Source: Prevotella sp.
GTDB lineage: Bacteria; Bacteroidota; Bacteroidia; Bacteroidales; Bacteroidaceae
Assembly: GCA_017541365.1 (NCBI GenBank)
Contig: JAFXZF010000116.1
Location: 1-5,410, forward strand
Direction: 5' to 3'
Length of the DNA stretch: 5,410 bases
Of this stretch, positions 4,912 through 5,410 are shown piece by piece. The translations under genes and the position numbers were made by a program. The stretch's first letter is position 1. Every line of letters begins with the position of its first letter. Under the pieces are notes generated by a model, which ran no database searches, was not told where the DNA came from, and worked only from the letters and a program-made list of their open reading frames with translations.

Positions 4912-5410
4912 GTGATATTTCCTCCACTCACGGCAAGGTTGACTGTGAGGATATGCACCCCCACATCAAGCGCCTCAAACAGCATATCAAGCGTGAGTAT
5001 GTGATCTCCGTCTGAGTATGTCTGCGTCTGTGCGTCCACATAGCTATCATCCATCGTGTAGGTCACAGTAACAGTGCAATCGCCGTACTCATCCTCTGTT
5101 CCGCTATCATCTACAGTAGTCTCCACGCTCATGTTCAGCATCGTGTGCAAGCTTACCCAGTTACCCTGCCCCTCTTTTATCTCAAATGCGAACATAAGCA
5201 CATCAGCATTGTTCCCATCCAAGATATCATCCTCACTGGATGATGTAGGGGTCATGCACGTTATGGCATTAGCTTGTATCATATTGGCGAGCGCCTGCGA
5301 CTGCTTATCAGACCGGGAAGCTGCTCTGGATGCCTTCGGTATGCCGCTGATCCGGATCACGTCTCCGGCTGTCCACTCGTAGTACATCACTGCAAAGAGG
5401 TCTGTACTGT
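4908..5410 (-). CDS. C-terminal part of a tail/fibre-associated protein, 5' end off window
   Basis: A GTG at 5390 would give 160 residues, but no ribosome binding site precedes it and the frame stays open to the right edge (reading …STDLFAVMYYEWTAGDVIRISGIPKASRAA), so this is most likely the 3' part of a longer gene. Visible features: an Ala/Ser/Gln helix-like stretch (SRSDKQSQALANMIQANAI), an acidic linker (SSSEDDILDGNNAD), then a beta-rich C-terminal region with VSLHTMLNMSVETT, CTVTVTYTM and a final 'YSDGDHILTLDMLFEALDVGVHILTVNLAVSGG' type strand pattern. That DG-x-HILTL…GVHxxxV…GG pattern resembles segments I associate with tail fibre proteins of Clostridia phages, but I cannot verify this here. 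The acidic character and lack of enzyme motifs fit a structural role. Its stop overlaps the next start by four bases. Confidence 0.65.
   Translation of the reverse strand, partial: STDLFAVMYYEWTAGDVIRISGIPKASRAASRSDKQSQALANMIQANAITCMTPTSSSEDDILDGNNADVLMFAFEIKEGQGNWVSLHTMLNMSVETTVDDSGTEDEYGDCTVTVTYTMDDSYVDAQTQTYSDGDHILTLDMLFEALDVGVHILTVNLAVSGGNIT
4921..4925 (-). promoter_or_regulatory. Ribosome binding site supporting the GTG start at 4911
   Basis: GGAGG on the minus strand, nine bases before the GTG and inside the last codons of the preceding gene. It supports a GTG start in the four-base overlap over any later ATG in that gene. Confidence 0.75.

Noticed and set aside
1216..5410. Stop-codon recoding as in some gut phages
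   Set aside because: TAA, TAG and TGA each end genes at sensible, coupled junctions, so the standard code fits.

Overview
This window looks like the late end of a temperate double-stranded DNA phage (siphovirus-like layout) that infects a Gram-positive host, probably a gut Clostridia or Lachnospiraceae relative. The reasons are an AP2-like/arm-binding tyrosine integrase, an r1t-type holin, an NlpC/P60-like lysin, strong AGGAGG-type ribosome binding sites and gut-phage style tail proteins carrying a 'G-x-W-x-DGKPLY' signature. The host assignment is an inference. TAA, TAG and TGA are all used as stops, so the standard code applies.

Layout: (1) Positions 1-943, plus strand: a site-specific tyrosine integrase whose N-terminus lies off the left edge. 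(2) Positions 944-1215: a 272-base non-coding region with a GC-rich, probably bidirectional terminator hairpin and a set of direct repeats that look like integrase arm-binding sites. This is the candidate attP. (3) Positions 1216-5410, minus strand: a tightly packed late operon read right to left. In transcription order it holds a C-terminal part of a tail/fibre-associated protein (off the right edge), two small diverged paralogous structural proteins, a three-module fibre-like protein, a small protein with a membrane anchor and coiled coil, a holin and an endolysin. Junctions are 4-base start/stop overlaps, one 14-base overlap, or gaps of 4-16 bases, so co-transcription and translational coupling are likely.

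How it works together: the fibre-like and small structural proteins probably sit at the tail tip or on the particle and contact the cell surface. The holin and lysin end the infection by opening the membrane and cutting peptidoglycan. The integrase would act on the adjacent repeats to insert or excise the genome. Because integrase and lysin genes converge on one uninterrupted att-like region, the window reads as the circular or virion form of the phage, not an integrated prophage whose ends lie far apart.

The most interesting material is the attP architecture (26-bp direct repeats made of 11-13-bp subunits around a small inverted repeat), the three-module fibre protein with near-identical DNA at module edges, and the tandem pair of diverged paralogous proteins. 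I saw no clearly new defence or regulatory system.
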